DNA of 64,000 bases from Bernardetia sp. MNP-M8 (GTDB lineage Bacteria > Bacteroidota > Bacteroidia > Cytophagales > Bernardetiaceae), in the NCBI RefSeq assembly GCF_037126285.1, contig NZ_CP147012.1, positions 5,134,001 through 5,198,000 on the forward strand. Reading direction: 5' to 3'. Below are positions 54,314 to 62,921 of the stretch, piece by piece. Every line of letters starts with the position of its first letter. Positions within the stretch are counted from its first letter, which is position 1. The notes under the pieces were generated by a model. That model was not told the origin of the DNA. It was given only the letters and a program-made list of their open reading frames with translations, and searched no databases. The translations under genes and the position numbers were made by a program.

Positions 54314-55375
54314 TTATAAATTTTCATTCTTTGATAGAACTTCAATAATTTCTTTTACAGTATGACGAGCTGTTTTGCCAACACCATAAATTGTTGCAGA
54401 AGCAAACCCTGTCCAATTTCCATAGCCAATAAGCCATAAATTAGGTTCTTTTACCGAGCGAGTATTTTTTGTTTCTATTCTTTTGTCTTCAAAAATATTT
54501 AAAGATTCTAAGTGTTTTAAATTAGACCTAAAACCTGTACACCAAATCACAACATCAAACTCTTCTTTTGTTCCATCTTCCCAAATAACTCCATTTTCAT
54601 AAAATTCTTTGAAAGGTCGGACGGCATTTAACACATTTCTATCTCGTGCTTCTCTTACGCTTTCAATCATCACAATATTGGACAAAGAAATACTAAAACC
54701 TCCAGTAGATTTTTCATCTGAATTGCCTAAAAATTTTTGGGTTGCTTCATTAAAAAGATAACGACCATCAATATCATCAGGAAGAAATTGAGGTTCTTTT
54801 AAAGTAACCCATTTTGTATGTGCCACTTTAGAAACTTCAGCTAAAACCTGCGCTCCAGAGTTTCCACCTCCAACAATAAGCACATTTTTATTTTTTAAAT
54901 CACCTGAATTTTTATAATTCACAGAGTGAATTTGCTCTCCCAAAAAACTATTTTGATTTGGATATTCTGGAATAAATGGATTACCAGCCGTTCCTGTTGC
55001 ACTTACTAAAGTCTTGGAATAAAAAGTATCTTTGTTTGTTTCTATCTTGAAAAGTTCGTTTTCTTTTACCACTTTCAAAACTTCAGTTTGTCTTTCTATT
55101 GCAAAATCATAACGTTTTTCATAAGCAGATAAGTAACTTATAAACTCGGTTTTGGTAGGATATTCCTCTTCCGTTTTGGGCATTCCCCAACCTGACAAAG
55201 AACTGAACTCGGAAGGCGAGAATAATTTTAAACTATCCCAAGTCTGTAACCAAGAACCTCCTGTTTGTTCTTGATTATCTAAAATTAAATAGTCTAATTT
55301 ACTTCTTCTTAAAAAATAGGCTATAGACAACCCTGCTTGTCCACCTCCAATTATTAGTACATCATATATTTTCAT
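54314..55375 (-). CDS. Flavin-dependent monooxygenase-like oxidoreductase
   Basis: An FAD/NADPH oxidoreductase of 353 residues related to flavin-containing monooxygenases and CzcO/ArsO-type proteins. The FAD motif is YDVLIIGGGQAGLSIAYFLRR (residues about 4-24), followed by GGSWLQTWDSLKLFSPSEFSS. The NADPH motif is VLIVGGGNSGAQVLAEV and the late FMO-type segment VIWCTGFRS is present. The ATG at 55375 was chosen over the frame start at 55441 because the extra 22 residues precede the nucleotide-binding strand. The substrate is unknown. No operon partner. Confidence 0.87.
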   Translation of the reverse strand: MKIYDVLIIGGGQAGLSIAYFLRRSKLDYLILDNQEQTGGSWLQTWDSLKLFSPSEFSSLSGWGMPKTEEEYPTKTEFISYLSAYEKRYDFAIERQTEVLKVVKENELFKIETNKDTFYSKTLVSATGTAGNPFIPEYPNQNSFLGEQIHSVNYKNSGDLKNKNVLIVGGGNSGAQVLAEVSKVAHTKWVTLKEPQFLPDDIDGRYLFNEATQKFLGNSDEKSTGGFSISLSNIVMIESVREARDRNVLNAVRPFKEFYENGVIWEDGTKEEFDVVIWCTGFRSNLKHLESLNIFEDKRIETKNTRSVKEPNLWLIGYGNWTGFASATIYGVGKTARHTVKEIIEVLSKNENL

Positions 55376-55686
55376 AGTGTTTTTTTTAGTTTCACTAAGG
55401 TACAAAAAAAATAGCCAGAAGTTCCCAGAGGCAAAAAACACAAAGTATGAAGTTAAAGTACATCAATAAATTTTTAGTGGGACACTAATTAAAAGAAGTT
55501 TATATACACTCAAACTTGATAAAGCCATATTTTTTATAAAAAACCCTTCTATAATTTTCATTATAAATTCTTTTTTGTACATTTAAAACTTACAAATAGA
55601 TTATTGAATTTGTGAGAGTGTTTTTTTTCACATATTAAATAAAAAACATTCTTATATTATATTTTTTCACATAAAAAATCACCACC
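55376..55686. other. Divergent intergenic region
   Basis: About 310 AT-rich bases between the divergent oxidoreductase and secreted-protein genes. No convincing promoter box pair, repeat or RNA is seen. Confidence 0.4.
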
Positions 55687-56370
55687 ATGAAAAAAAAGTT
55701 TTTATTTGCTATCTTCTTTATTCTAGGAGCTAGTACTTTCGTCAAAGCACAGAGTGTTACAGTTAAAGCCCATGATAGATTTAGCCTTTCCTATAATCTA
55801 AATGAAAAAGCTGGTAATAAAAATTATAGTGATGTGCAAGGTAGTCCTTATACAACTATAGAATTTCAAGAAGCTACTTGCTCAGAAATAGATGAAGTAA
55901 TATTTGTGCGTTATGATGCCTATAAACAGATTCTTCTGTTTAAAGATCAAAATGGGAATTTGAAAGCTATGAGTCCACTAAGCAAATATCGTATTGATTT
56001 GACGGGTAAAGATTATTCTTATGTTGTAGCAAACTTTCCTGAAGATGGATTAGGTTATGGATTATTACTATGGGAAAATAGTAATGGTATGCGTTTAATA
56101 AAAAAACAAGTTATTAAGTACAATGAAGGTCAAGAGACTGATGGAGGTTACACAGCAGCCATTCCAGCTTCATTTGGAAATGTAGTTGAAACATTCTTTA
56201 TTCAATTGAAGGAAAATGGTCCTATAGTAGAAGTACCTTCTCAAAAAAAGAAGGCTTTTAAGCTTTTAGGTAATGATTTCGAAAATAATGCAAAGAAAAA
56301 TAAGCTAAATATAAAAGACGAAGAAGAATTTATAAAATTACTTAAACTAACATTTAGCGATTCAAAATAA
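55687..56370 (+). CDS. Secreted protein of unknown function
   Basis: A 227-residue exported protein: signal peptide MKKKFLFAIFFILGASTFVKAQ. The mature part is strand-rich (SVTVKAHDRFSLSYNLNEKAGNKNY, EATCSEIDEVIFVRYDAYKQILLFKDQNGN, GYGLLLWENSNGMRLIKKQVIKYNE) and ends in a helical Lys-rich tail (KAFKLLGNDFENNAKKNKLNIKDEEEFIKLLKLTF). No family is recognised. Monocistronic, with an AATAGCC-type hairpin 60 bases downstream. Confidence 0.65.
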   Translation: MKKKFLFAIFFILGASTFVKAQSVTVKAHDRFSLSYNLNEKAGNKNYSDVQGSPYTTIEFQEATCSEIDEVIFVRYDAYKQILLFKDQNGNLKAMSPLSKYRIDLTGKDYSYVVANFPEDGLGYGLLLWENSNGMRLIKKQVIKYNEGQETDGGYTAAIPASFGNVVETFFIQLKENGPIVEVPSQKKKAFKLLGNDFENNAKKNKLNIKDEEEFIKLLKLTFSDSK

Positions 56371-56429
56371 GTTGAATCAACCTCGTTTTAAAGTTGAAGA
56401 TAGTTGTATTTCAGTTTACTATAAAAGAA

Positions 56430-56473
56430 AAAATAGCCTTTAGTATTACAAAGATTAATCGTAAGGCTATTTT
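56430..56473. repeat. Dispersed AATAGCC palindrome family, copy 2 (inverse)
   Basis: Arms AAAATAGCCTT (56430-56440) and AAGGCTATTTT (56463-56473) form a hairpin. Read on the minus strand it aligns with copy 1. It lies between convergent genes and could be a bidirectional terminator. Confidence 0.6.
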
Positions 56474-56537
56474 GATAAAAGAAAATAATATGAATTTTCA
56501 ATTTTAGTAAATCGTTTGAGACTGATTCATTGGACGG

Positions 56538-57035
56538 TTATTTAGACTTATAAACACTATCTGTTACTGACTCCATCCAATCTACAATACCCTTTTCTGT
56601 ATTGGGAACAATGTAAAGTTGTTGTAAACCTTCGTCAGGACTTGCCCCGTGCCAGTGCCTGACATTTGGGGGACACTTTATAACATCTCCTTTTTTTATG
56701 GTTTTGATAGGTTGCCCTTCAATTTGGTGGTAACCAACTCCATCTGTAATAATCAGTATTTGACCAGATGGGTGTGAGTGCCAATTGCTTCTTGCACTAG
56801 GTTCAAAATAAACGTTTCCAACTGCTGTATTGTAAATAGAATTCGCATTTACCAAACCTATATTAAAAGCATTTCCTGTAAAGTATTCCTCTGAGCCTTT
56901 TTCACCTTTTGGAAAAATGGCATTCAATTCAGTTTTATCTGTCTTCATATTTTTTTGTTTTTCAATTTTTGTATTGCAGCTTGCAACAAGTATTGTTGCA
57001 ATTAAAAAAGTAGTTATTTGTTTTATAATAATCAT
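56538..57035 (-). CDS. Cupin-domain lipoprotein
   Basis: A 165-residue protein with a lipoprotein signal (TFLIATILVASC, Cys20) and a single cupin barrel. The metal-binding motif 1 is NWHSHPSGQILIITDGVGYHQIEG and motif 2 is CPPNVRHWHGASPDEG. Cupins of this type are often annotated as carboxymuconolactone-decarboxylase-associated proteins. Being lipid-anchored, it acts in the envelope, unlike its cytoplasmic relatives. It is the last gene of a four-gene operon (acetyltransferase, cyclophilin-like, alcohol dehydrogenase, cupin), 40 bases after the dehydrogenase. Confidence 0.85.
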   Translation of the reverse strand: MIIIKQITTFLIATILVASCNTKIEKQKNMKTDKTELNAIFPKGEKGSEEYFTGNAFNIGLVNANSIYNTAVGNVYFEPSARSNWHSHPSGQILIITDGVGYHQIEGQPIKTIKKGDVIKCPPNVRHWHGASPDEGLQQLYIVPNTEKGIVDWMESVTDSVYKSK

Positions 57036-57075
57036 TTAAGCTTTTACATTTTGTAAATTATATTATTTTTTTTAA

Positions 57076-58263
57076 TTAAATTGTGGTAGCGTCAATTACA
57101 TAACGGTAGCGTGCTTCTTTATTAACTACTTTATCCCAAGCAGTATTGATTTCTTTTGCTTTAATGATTTCAATTTGAGGATAAATTTTATTTTTAGCAC
57201 AATAGTCCATTACTTCTTGGGTTTTGGGTATTCCACCAATTAAAGACCCATTAAAGTTAACACGGTTAAATATCATATTAAAATTATTAATCTCTAGTTG
57301 ACCATTAATTGGTTGTCCTACTTGGGTAAAAGAACCATAAGGCTTAACACAATCAATGTAAGGTGACATGTCGTAAGCATAAGGAACAGTAGAAATCATA
57401 TAATCTAGCTTACCTTTCATAGGCTTTAAATCTTCTGAAGATTTCACAACTATTACTTCTTTTGCACCAAAACCTTTAATATCTTGAATTTTGGAAGCAG
57501 AAGTTGTGAAGGCATATACTTCAGCTCCTTTAGAAACAGCTATCTTTACTGCCATGTGTCCCAATCCACCAATGCCAACTACTCCAATTTTATCACCTTT
57601 TTTGAAGTTTACCCTCATCATTGGTGAATAGGTTGTGATACCAGCACAAAGCAATGGAGCTGCAAATTTCAAATCGATACTTTCTGGAATTTTAATCGCA
57701 AAATGTTCAGTAACCACAATGTTGTTTGAATAACCACCTTGAGTTATTCCTGTAGGTGATGTTTTTTCAGGTGATCCATATGTTCCCGTCATTCCTGTAG
57801 TTTCACAATGATGTTCTTCGCCATTTTTACAGCTATCACATTTCATGCAACTATTTACCATACATCCAACGCCAGCTTTATCACCCACTTTAAATTTGGT
57901 TACATTTTTTCCGACTGCTGCGACAATCCCTGCAATTTCGTGTCCTGGGACTTGTGGGTATTTTTGTGTTCCCCAATGCCCCTTGATGGTATGAATATCA
58001 GAATGGCATATTCCTGAAAATTTAATATCAATTAAAATATCGTTTTCTCCTACGGCTCTACGCTCAAAGTTCCAAGAAACTAAAGTTCTTTTTTCATCTT
58101 TTCCTGCATATCCTTTTGATGCTATATTCTTACTCATAATAGACTGTTTTTGATTTGTTTGTGAAAAAATTTGAATTGGGTTTGTTAGTACAATTCCTGT
58201 AGCTGCTAGGGAAACTTTCTGAATGAACTCCCTTCTTGATTTATTTGTATTTGACTTTTTCAT
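57076..58263 (-). CDS. Zinc alcohol dehydrogenase with Tat-type signal
   Basis: A medium-chain NAD(P)-dependent alcohol/aldehyde reductase of the cinnamyl-alcohol dehydrogenase/YahK type, 395 residues. Zinc and catalytic residues are visible: SGICHSDIHTIKG (catalytic Cys and His), GHEIAGIVAAVG, and the structural-zinc cluster GCMVNSCMKCDSCKNGEEHHCE. The nucleotide motif is GVVGIGGLGHMAVKIAVSKGAEV. Unusually, the first 40 residues form a twin-arginine signal (SRREFIQKVSLAATGIVLTNP), predicting export. An internal Met43 (MSKNIASKGYAG) could also give a cytoplasmic form. Confidence 0.88.
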   Translation of the reverse strand: MKKSNTNKSRREFIQKVSLAATGIVLTNPIQIFSQTNQKQSIMSKNIASKGYAGKDEKRTLVSWNFERRAVGENDILIDIKFSGICHSDIHTIKGHWGTQKYPQVPGHEIAGIVAAVGKNVTKFKVGDKAGVGCMVNSCMKCDSCKNGEEHHCETTGMTGTYGSPEKTSPTGITQGGYSNNIVVTEHFAIKIPESIDLKFAAPLLCAGITTYSPMMRVNFKKGDKIGVVGIGGLGHMAVKIAVSKGAEVYAFTTSASKIQDIKGFGAKEVIVVKSSEDLKPMKGKLDYMISTVPYAYDMSPYIDCVKPYGSFTQVGQPINGQLEINNFNMIFNRVNFNGSLIGGIPKTQEVMDYCAKNKIYPQIEIIKAKEINTAWDKVVNKEARYRYVIDATTI

Positions 58264-58308
58264 AGTTTCTTTATTTTAAGTTGAGTATGGATTGATTAAT
58301 AACACTCT

Positions 58309-58785
58309 TTATTCTAATTCAAATTTTACAGTTACAGTAGCTAAACCCAACGCATCAGTTAACCCTTGTGTGTCATTTATTTTTCCGATTTTGGTGTAGT
58401 TATATGAAGTTGAAAATGTTTTATAAAATAGTACCAAAGTATTTGAGCCATACAGCATCAAATCGCCGTTTTGTATAGTTGTAGGGTTAGAAGCATTAGT
58501 GGGCAAATTTTCTGCTAAATCAGTATATTTTTCGTTATTGTTCAACTCCGTCATAGTGAGAGTCAAAGGCAACCGTTCGATAAAAGCTCTTGCTGTGGCA
58601 TTGTCTTGGAGTGTAGCTAAAAAAGAAGATGTTCCAATAATAATTTTTAGTTTCATCGTATCTATATTTTCGGTTTCACTTTGATTTTTAATAGGTTGAA
58701 TAGTATTCTCCTGTATACAAGCAAATAATTGTAAGCAAAAAAGGCTCGTTAAAAGAAATATTATAGTTTTTATTATGTTGTTCAT
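58309..58785 (-). CDS. Cyclophilin-like fold lipoprotein
   Basis: A 158-residue protein with a lipoprotein signal (IIFLLTSLFCLQLFAC, Cys23) and a cyclophilin-like domain: LKIIIGTSSFLATLQDNATARAFIERLPLTLTMTELNNNEKYTDLAENLPTNA, then GDLMLYGSNTLVLFYKTF and TKIGKINDTQGL. This small family is frequent in operons with flavodoxins, cupins or aldo-keto/alcohol reductases. No catalytic activity is established. It starts 2 bases after the stop of the acetyltransferase gene, so the two are coupled. Confidence 0.85.
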   Translation of the reverse strand: MNNIIKTIIFLLTSLFCLQLFACIQENTIQPIKNQSETENIDTMKLKIIIGTSSFLATLQDNATARAFIERLPLTLTMTELNNNEKYTDLAENLPTNASNPTTIQNGDLMLYGSNTLVLFYKTFSTSYNYTKIGKINDTQGLTDALGLATVTVKFELE

Positions 58786-58787
58786 TC

Positions 58788-59348
58788 TTATATTGTTTTA
58801 ATGACTTTTGCAGGAATTCCACCAACAACTGTGTTATTAGGCACATCTTTAGAAACTATTGCACCTGCTGCCACTACAGAGTTTTCACCAATTGTTACGC
58901 CTTGTAAAATGGTAGCATTTGCGCCTATCCAAACATTACTTTTAATATGAATTTTGCCTGTTGTTAGTGTTTGCCTGTCTTTAGCTGAAATGGGATGTCC
59001 TTCAGAAAGTAAACTGACTTTTGGAGCAAACATTACATTATCTTCAATGCTTATTCCACCTAAATCCAAAAAGGTGCAATCAAAATTGATGAATACGTTT
59101 TTACCTATTTTGGTGTTCTTTCCATAATTGATTTGAAAGGGTGGAAAAATGGTTGTAGTTTCACTTATTTGGGCACTTGTTATTTCGCTTAGAAATGCTC
59201 TCACATTATTTAAATCGCTTTCGTTGTTCAGTTTTACGAGCAATTGACGTGTATGACCACAAGCCTCTATAATTTTGAAATATTCTGGGTCATTGAATGG
59301 AATAGGCTCTCCATTTAATAGTCTCTGAAATATCGTTGTTTCTTTCAT
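58788..59348 (-). CDS. Maltose/galactoside O-acetyltransferase-like (left-handed beta-helix)
   Basis: A 186-residue hexapeptide-repeat acyltransferase of the Maa/LacA type, transferring acetyl from acetyl-CoA to a sugar or sugar-like hydroxyl. The N-terminal Maa domain ([34 protein letters not shown]) is followed by the beta-helix with [52 protein letters not shown] (catalytic His) and [43 protein letters not shown]. First gene of the four-gene operon, divergent from an AraC-type regulator. Confidence 0.9.
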   Translation of the reverse strand: MKETTIFQRLLNGEPIPFNDPEYFKIIEACGHTRQLLVKLNNESDLNNVRAFLSEITSAQISETTTIFPPFQINYGKNTKIGKNVFINFDCTFLDLGGISIEDNVMFAPKVSLLSEGHPISAKDRQTLTTGKIHIKSNVWIGANATILQGVTIGENSVVAAGAIVSKDVPNNTVVGGIPAKVIKTI

Positions 59349-59462
59349 CTTGTTTGTTGTTTTTGTTTGAGATTACAAACTTATGGAAATAATTAATTAC
59401 ATTTGTTACACTATCTACGGGTATAATGTCAAATATTACTTATATTATAAAAATAGGTTTCA
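59349..59462. promoter_or_regulatory. Divergent promoter region of the acetyltransferase operon and AraC gene
   Basis: On the minus strand TAAGTTTG (59383-59376) and on the plus strand TACATTTG (59398-59405) are two back-to-back -7 boxes. Matching -33 boxes at the right distance are not seen, as often with activator-dependent promoters. The AraC protein likely binds here. Confidence 0.45.
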
Positions 59463-60296
59463 ATGAATGGAAAAGAAGAAAAGTATCCACGTATTATTAT
59501 ATTGGAATTGTCAAACAAACAGGATTTTCCGAACAACTTTCAATTAAACTATCATACACATCTATTTTGCCATTGTGGTAGTCTCTCTTTTTTGTTCAAC
59601 GACACAAAACTAAAATGTAAGAGCAATGAATTTGTATTTTGGTTTGCTAATAGTAAAGTAGAAGATTTAGAATTTTCAAAAGGCTTTAGAGCAACAGTTC
59701 TGCTCGTAGAAAATCAATTTTTGAATGATAATATACCTGACCAAAATTGGGGAATTGACGCTACATTGCATTCTCGCCAATATCCCTTAAAAAAGATAAA
59801 TGATAAAAATGACAAGCAAAGAATACTATCAAACTTTCAACTGTTATATGACAAATTTCAGGACAAGGAACATCGTTTCTATAAAGAAGCTTTAAAATTG
59901 CAAATGCGACTTTTTATTCTTGAAATGTGGCATATATTTGCGAATGAGTATGAACGTAGAAAACGCACCTTGCAAATCGGAACGTTATACGAAAGGTTTA
60001 TACATCTAGTTCAAGAATATTGTATGAAAGAACGTGAAGTACAGTTTTATGGCAATAAACTTAATATTACTGCTAAATATTTGAATTCCATTTGCAAACA
60101 AAATTCAGGTATTACTGCTTCGGAATGGATTCAGCGAAATACAAAAGAACGTATTGTACTACTTTTAGAAAACCCAAATTTGAATATAGCAGAAATTGCC
60201 GATGAAATGGAATTTTCAAGTCGGTCATTTTTTACTCGTTACACAAAAAAAGTTTTAGGTGTTACACCAAGTGAATATCGCAATCGGATGAAGTAG
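59463..60296 (+). CDS. AraC family transcriptional regulator
   Basis: A 277-residue regulator with a variable N-terminal ligand-sensing part (residues 1-165) and the C-terminal AraC double helix-turn-helix: LNITAKYLNSICKQNSGITASEWIQRNTKERIVLLLENPNLNIAEIADEMEFSSRSFFTRYTKKVLGVTPSEYRNRMK. The conserved Pro-Ser-Glu-Tyr-Arg end is complete. It is divergently transcribed from the acetyltransferase-cyclophilin-ADH-cupin operon and is very likely its activator; related divergent arrangements occur widely in Bacteroidota. Confidence 0.92.
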   Translation: MNGKEEKYPRIIILELSNKQDFPNNFQLNYHTHLFCHCGSLSFLFNDTKLKCKSNEFVFWFANSKVEDLEFSKGFRATVLLVENQFLNDNIPDQNWGIDATLHSRQYPLKKINDKNDKQRILSNFQLLYDKFQDKEHRFYKEALKLQMRLFILEMWHIFANEYERRKRTLQIGTLYERFIHLVQEYCMKEREVQFYGNKLNITAKYLNSICKQNSGITASEWIQRNTKERIVLLLENPNLNIAEIADEMEFSSRSFFTRYTKKVLGVTPSEYRNRMK

Positions 60297-60531
60297 AAAA
60301 GGCAAAATTTATCTCTAAAACTTCCTTTTATTGGTCATCGTAACGGCTGTCAAAAGTAAAGACTCAACAACAGCAGTTTGAATGTTCAAAAATTAGAAGA
60401 CAATACTTAAAACAAAAAAAATAAATGTGCTGATTTGTAAAACAAAAAACTACTTACCTCACATCACTTTAGAAACGGACAAGAGCCTATAAAAATAACC
60501 AATAAAAAAAGGAAAAACATAAATTGAGCAG

Positions 60532-61995
60532 TTACGATTTAAAATGTTTTTCTAAAAACTGGAGTGCATTCGAACTCATTACTCTTGAAATAACTTCACT
60601 AGGTAGTATCTTATTTTCTTTATCTAACGAACAGTTAGGATTTTTAAAATAGTTTTCAGCATGTCTTTCAAGATAACTAGCCAGCAAATCCATTTCTGAG
60701 GCTGTCCAAAAACCATTTAGAGGATCTATAATGCCATCATAATCACTACCTATAGCTATACTATTCCAAGCAGGAAGATTATGTTTGTCAAGAACTTCTG
60801 CTATATGTTGTATTTGATTCCACACAATTTCTGAACGATAATGTAATAGCATGTGTCTTCGGATAGACCGTTTTACATTTTTAAGTGCTTCTCTACTTAT
60901 TAATCTTCTTTCATCCATCTGTAAACCCATAATTCCACCACTCTGTGCTACCTCTACCATTTCACTATCATAAAAGTTAATATCTTCCTTATAAAAAAGT
61001 CTTCCTGTTTTGATAGAGGATAAGCTAGGATTAGTAGGTGAAGTCAGTCCATTCATTGCTCCATGACTAATAATAATAGGAATATTTTCTGAAGCATATT
61101 CTTCCTTTAAGATTTGATAATATTCTTCTCTAGCCTTAACACTCATGTGTTTTATATCTATCAGAATACGTTTTCCATTCTTATTTTCCAATAATTGATG
61201 CAGGATTATTTTTCCTTTTTCTGTAAATCCTTCTCCTATTCCGTATTCTTGATTCGTGACACAATCAGCTATTCCGACTAGGCTTTTAGCGTGTCCACAC
61301 AACTCATTCCAAAAATGATGTGCAAGGGTTACAAAGAAAGGAGAATGCTGCCAATTTTTGATTTTGTCTGTATTCTCTTTCAACAAATTAATATCTGAGT
61401 TGCTATTAGCTCCATACAATCCACAATCTAATACATGCATACCTTCAATACTTAGGAGAAGACATATAGTAATTACATCACTATCTGGGTTTGTATCTAC
61501 ATACGATAAAATTTCATCGTAACTTCTTACTATTTTATAACGAACTTTATGCTGATTATCTACCTTTACTACAACTCCATCTAATTGTTGATAAAATTGA
61601 TACTCTTCTTCTAAATCTTTAAAATAACTATCCAAATTTTGAAGATAATCAATTCTTTTATCTCCAATACCTGTTAGAAGATTCAGAGGTATATCTGAAA
61701 TCATATTCTGACCTAACTTATTTTTAACAAAACCTTTCTCAAGAGGATATAAAGAGGCACAAACCACATGTACTCCACCTTTAAAAAGAGTAGTACAATC
61801 CGATTGTGTAAACTTTGTCAAAGAGCCTAATGTATTAATAATTTTCTTGAAAATATTGGGAGTTTGCTGATGCCAAATACTGCTTTTATCACTAAGTTTT
61901 GTGCTATTTTCCCTATTTGTTTTATTAAAGCTTTTTCCAAAAGGCTTCATAGCTGGATGACAATGCAAATCGACATAAAAATCATATTGACTCAT
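60532..61995 (-). CDS. Membrane-dipeptidase-like metal peptidase (M19 type)
   Basis: A 487-residue protein of the renal-dipeptidase/M19 type. Metal ligands are visible: DLHCHPAM near the N-terminus, VTLAHHFWNELCGH, IPIIISHGAMNGL and the late GSDYDGII. The family hydrolyses D- or L-dipeptides. Length is above the usual 350-420 residues, owing to an N-terminal extension after the first motif and a longer middle. No signal peptide is seen, so it is probably cytoplasmic. Neighbour: an AATAGCC palindrome and the VapBC pair upstream. Confidence 0.8.
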   Translation of the reverse strand: MSQYDFYVDLHCHPAMKPFGKSFNKTNRENSTKLSDKSSIWHQQTPNIFKKIINTLGSLTKFTQSDCTTLFKGGVHVVCASLYPLEKGFVKNKLGQNMISDIPLNLLTGIGDKRIDYLQNLDSYFKDLEEEYQFYQQLDGVVVKVDNQHKVRYKIVRSYDEILSYVDTNPDSDVITICLLLSIEGMHVLDCGLYGANSNSDINLLKENTDKIKNWQHSPFFVTLAHHFWNELCGHAKSLVGIADCVTNQEYGIGEGFTEKGKIILHQLLENKNGKRILIDIKHMSVKAREEYYQILKEEYASENIPIIISHGAMNGLTSPTNPSLSSIKTGRLFYKEDINFYDSEMVEVAQSGGIMGLQMDERRLISREALKNVKRSIRRHMLLHYRSEIVWNQIQHIAEVLDKHNLPAWNSIAIGSDYDGIIDPLNGFWTASEMDLLASYLERHAENYFKNPNCSLDKENKILPSEVISRVMSSNALQFLEKHFKS

Positions 61996-62051
61996 ACTTA
62001 AAAATATTTAGCTAATTCTTTATTTGATGGATTATGACCTAAGATACAAAA

Positions 62052-62094
62052 AAAATAGCCTTAGAATTACTTTTTGTAATGATAAGGCTATTTT
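62052..62094. repeat. Dispersed AATAGCC palindrome family, copy 3
   Basis: Arms AAAATAGCCTTA (62052-62063) and TAAGGCTATTTT (62083-62094) enclose ATTAC/GTAAT, nearly identical to copy 1. It lies 23 bases beyond the stop of the PIN-domain toxin gene and may terminate it. Confidence 0.65.
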
Positions 62095-62116
62095 CGATAG
62101 AAAGGAAAGCAAACTA

Positions 62117-62527
62117 TTACTTTGTCCAATTTAGAATTTCTAAGCCATCAATATTTTCATAATCTTTTTCATTATTGGTACAAATAGCTAAATTGTTTGC
62201 CATTGCAATCGCTGCATTGAGGACATCAAAATTTCCACTATGTCGTCCTTTTTTGTACAGCTCTGCAAAAATAGAACTTGCTAGTTGAGCAACCTCTTTT
62301 GAAGTATCTAAAATTTGAAAAGATGAAATAAAATTTTCAAAAAACTCTAATTGCTTAGAAGCTGATTTTACTTTCAATCCTCCCATAATTTCTATCACTG
62401 TAATACGACTAATAAAAACTTGATGATGTTCTGCTAAATAGTTTTCAAAATTTGCAACTACAACAGGATTTTTCTTTAAATAATACGATAAAATATCTGT
62501 ATCTAACAGCACTTTTTTAGTTCCCAT
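62117..62527 (-). CDS. vapC: PIN-domain toxin (VapC-like)
   Basis: A 136-residue PIN-domain ribonuclease, the toxin of a type II toxin-antitoxin pair. The acidic active-site residues are visible: the first Asp in KVLLDTDILSYYLKK, Glu in ITVIEIMGGL, and the late Asp residues in SGNFDVLNAAIAMANNLAICTNNEKDYENIDGLEILNW. Such enzymes cleave tRNA or rRNA. It starts 6 bases after the stop of the 87-residue antitoxin gene. Confidence 0.88.
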   Translation of the reverse strand: MGTKKVLLDTDILSYYLKKNPVVVANFENYLAEHHQVFISRITVIEIMGGLKVKSASKQLEFFENFISSFQILDTSKEVAQLASSIFAELYKKGRHSGNFDVLNAAIAMANNLAICTNNEKDYENIDGLEILNWTK

Positions 62528-62533
62528 AAATAA

Positions 62534-62797
62534 TTATTCGTTTATAAAATTATCCATTCGCTTAAAAAACTGTTGATTGTCTTCTTTTCTACGTTTCATA
62601 ATTTCATCAGATAACTCTTCCCAATCAAAAGTTTCTGCATCTTCTTTTACCTCACTTGCATCAGAAGGTAAGTTTTGACGAAAAGCTTGAACAACACCAA
62701 AAACAACTTTCAAATATTCTTTTGGAATTTGCTCTAATTCTTGTAAAATACTCAAAAACAACTGTTTTTCTTGTTGATTTATATTCTCATTTTCCAT
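62534..62797 (-). CDS. Probable antitoxin of the PIN-domain toxin
   Basis: An 87-residue, acidic, mostly helical protein in the antitoxin position directly upstream of vapC. It carries ETFDWEELSDEIMKRRKEDNQQFFKRMDNFINE at its end, a C-terminal pattern seen in Bacteroidota and cyanobacterial antitoxins paired with PIN proteins. The N-terminal half would hold the DNA-binding/dimerisation part, but no known antitoxin family is clearly recognised. Confidence rests mainly on position. Confidence 0.65.
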   Translation of the reverse strand: MENENINQQEKQLFLSILQELEQIPKEYLKVVFGVVQAFRQNLPSDASEVKEDAETFDWEELSDEIMKRRKEDNQQFFKRMDNFINE

Positions 62798-62863
62798 AGT
62801 TCAATTATTTATTTTTCTAGCTTTTTAAAATCATACTACTAAGATACAAAAATCATGGCTGGA

Positions 62864-62884
62864 AGCCGAATGCATAGTCCTAAC
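62864..62884. repeat. 21-bp direct repeat flanking the methyltransferase unit, copy 1
   Basis: Matches 63812-63832 at 19 of 21 bases. On the minus strand both read GTTAGGACT...ATTCGGCT, resembling the GTT core end of cassette sites. Confidence 0.55.
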
Positions 62885-62921
62885 ATTACGTATAGCTATT
62901 GTTAGTGGTTCTTTGTTTATT

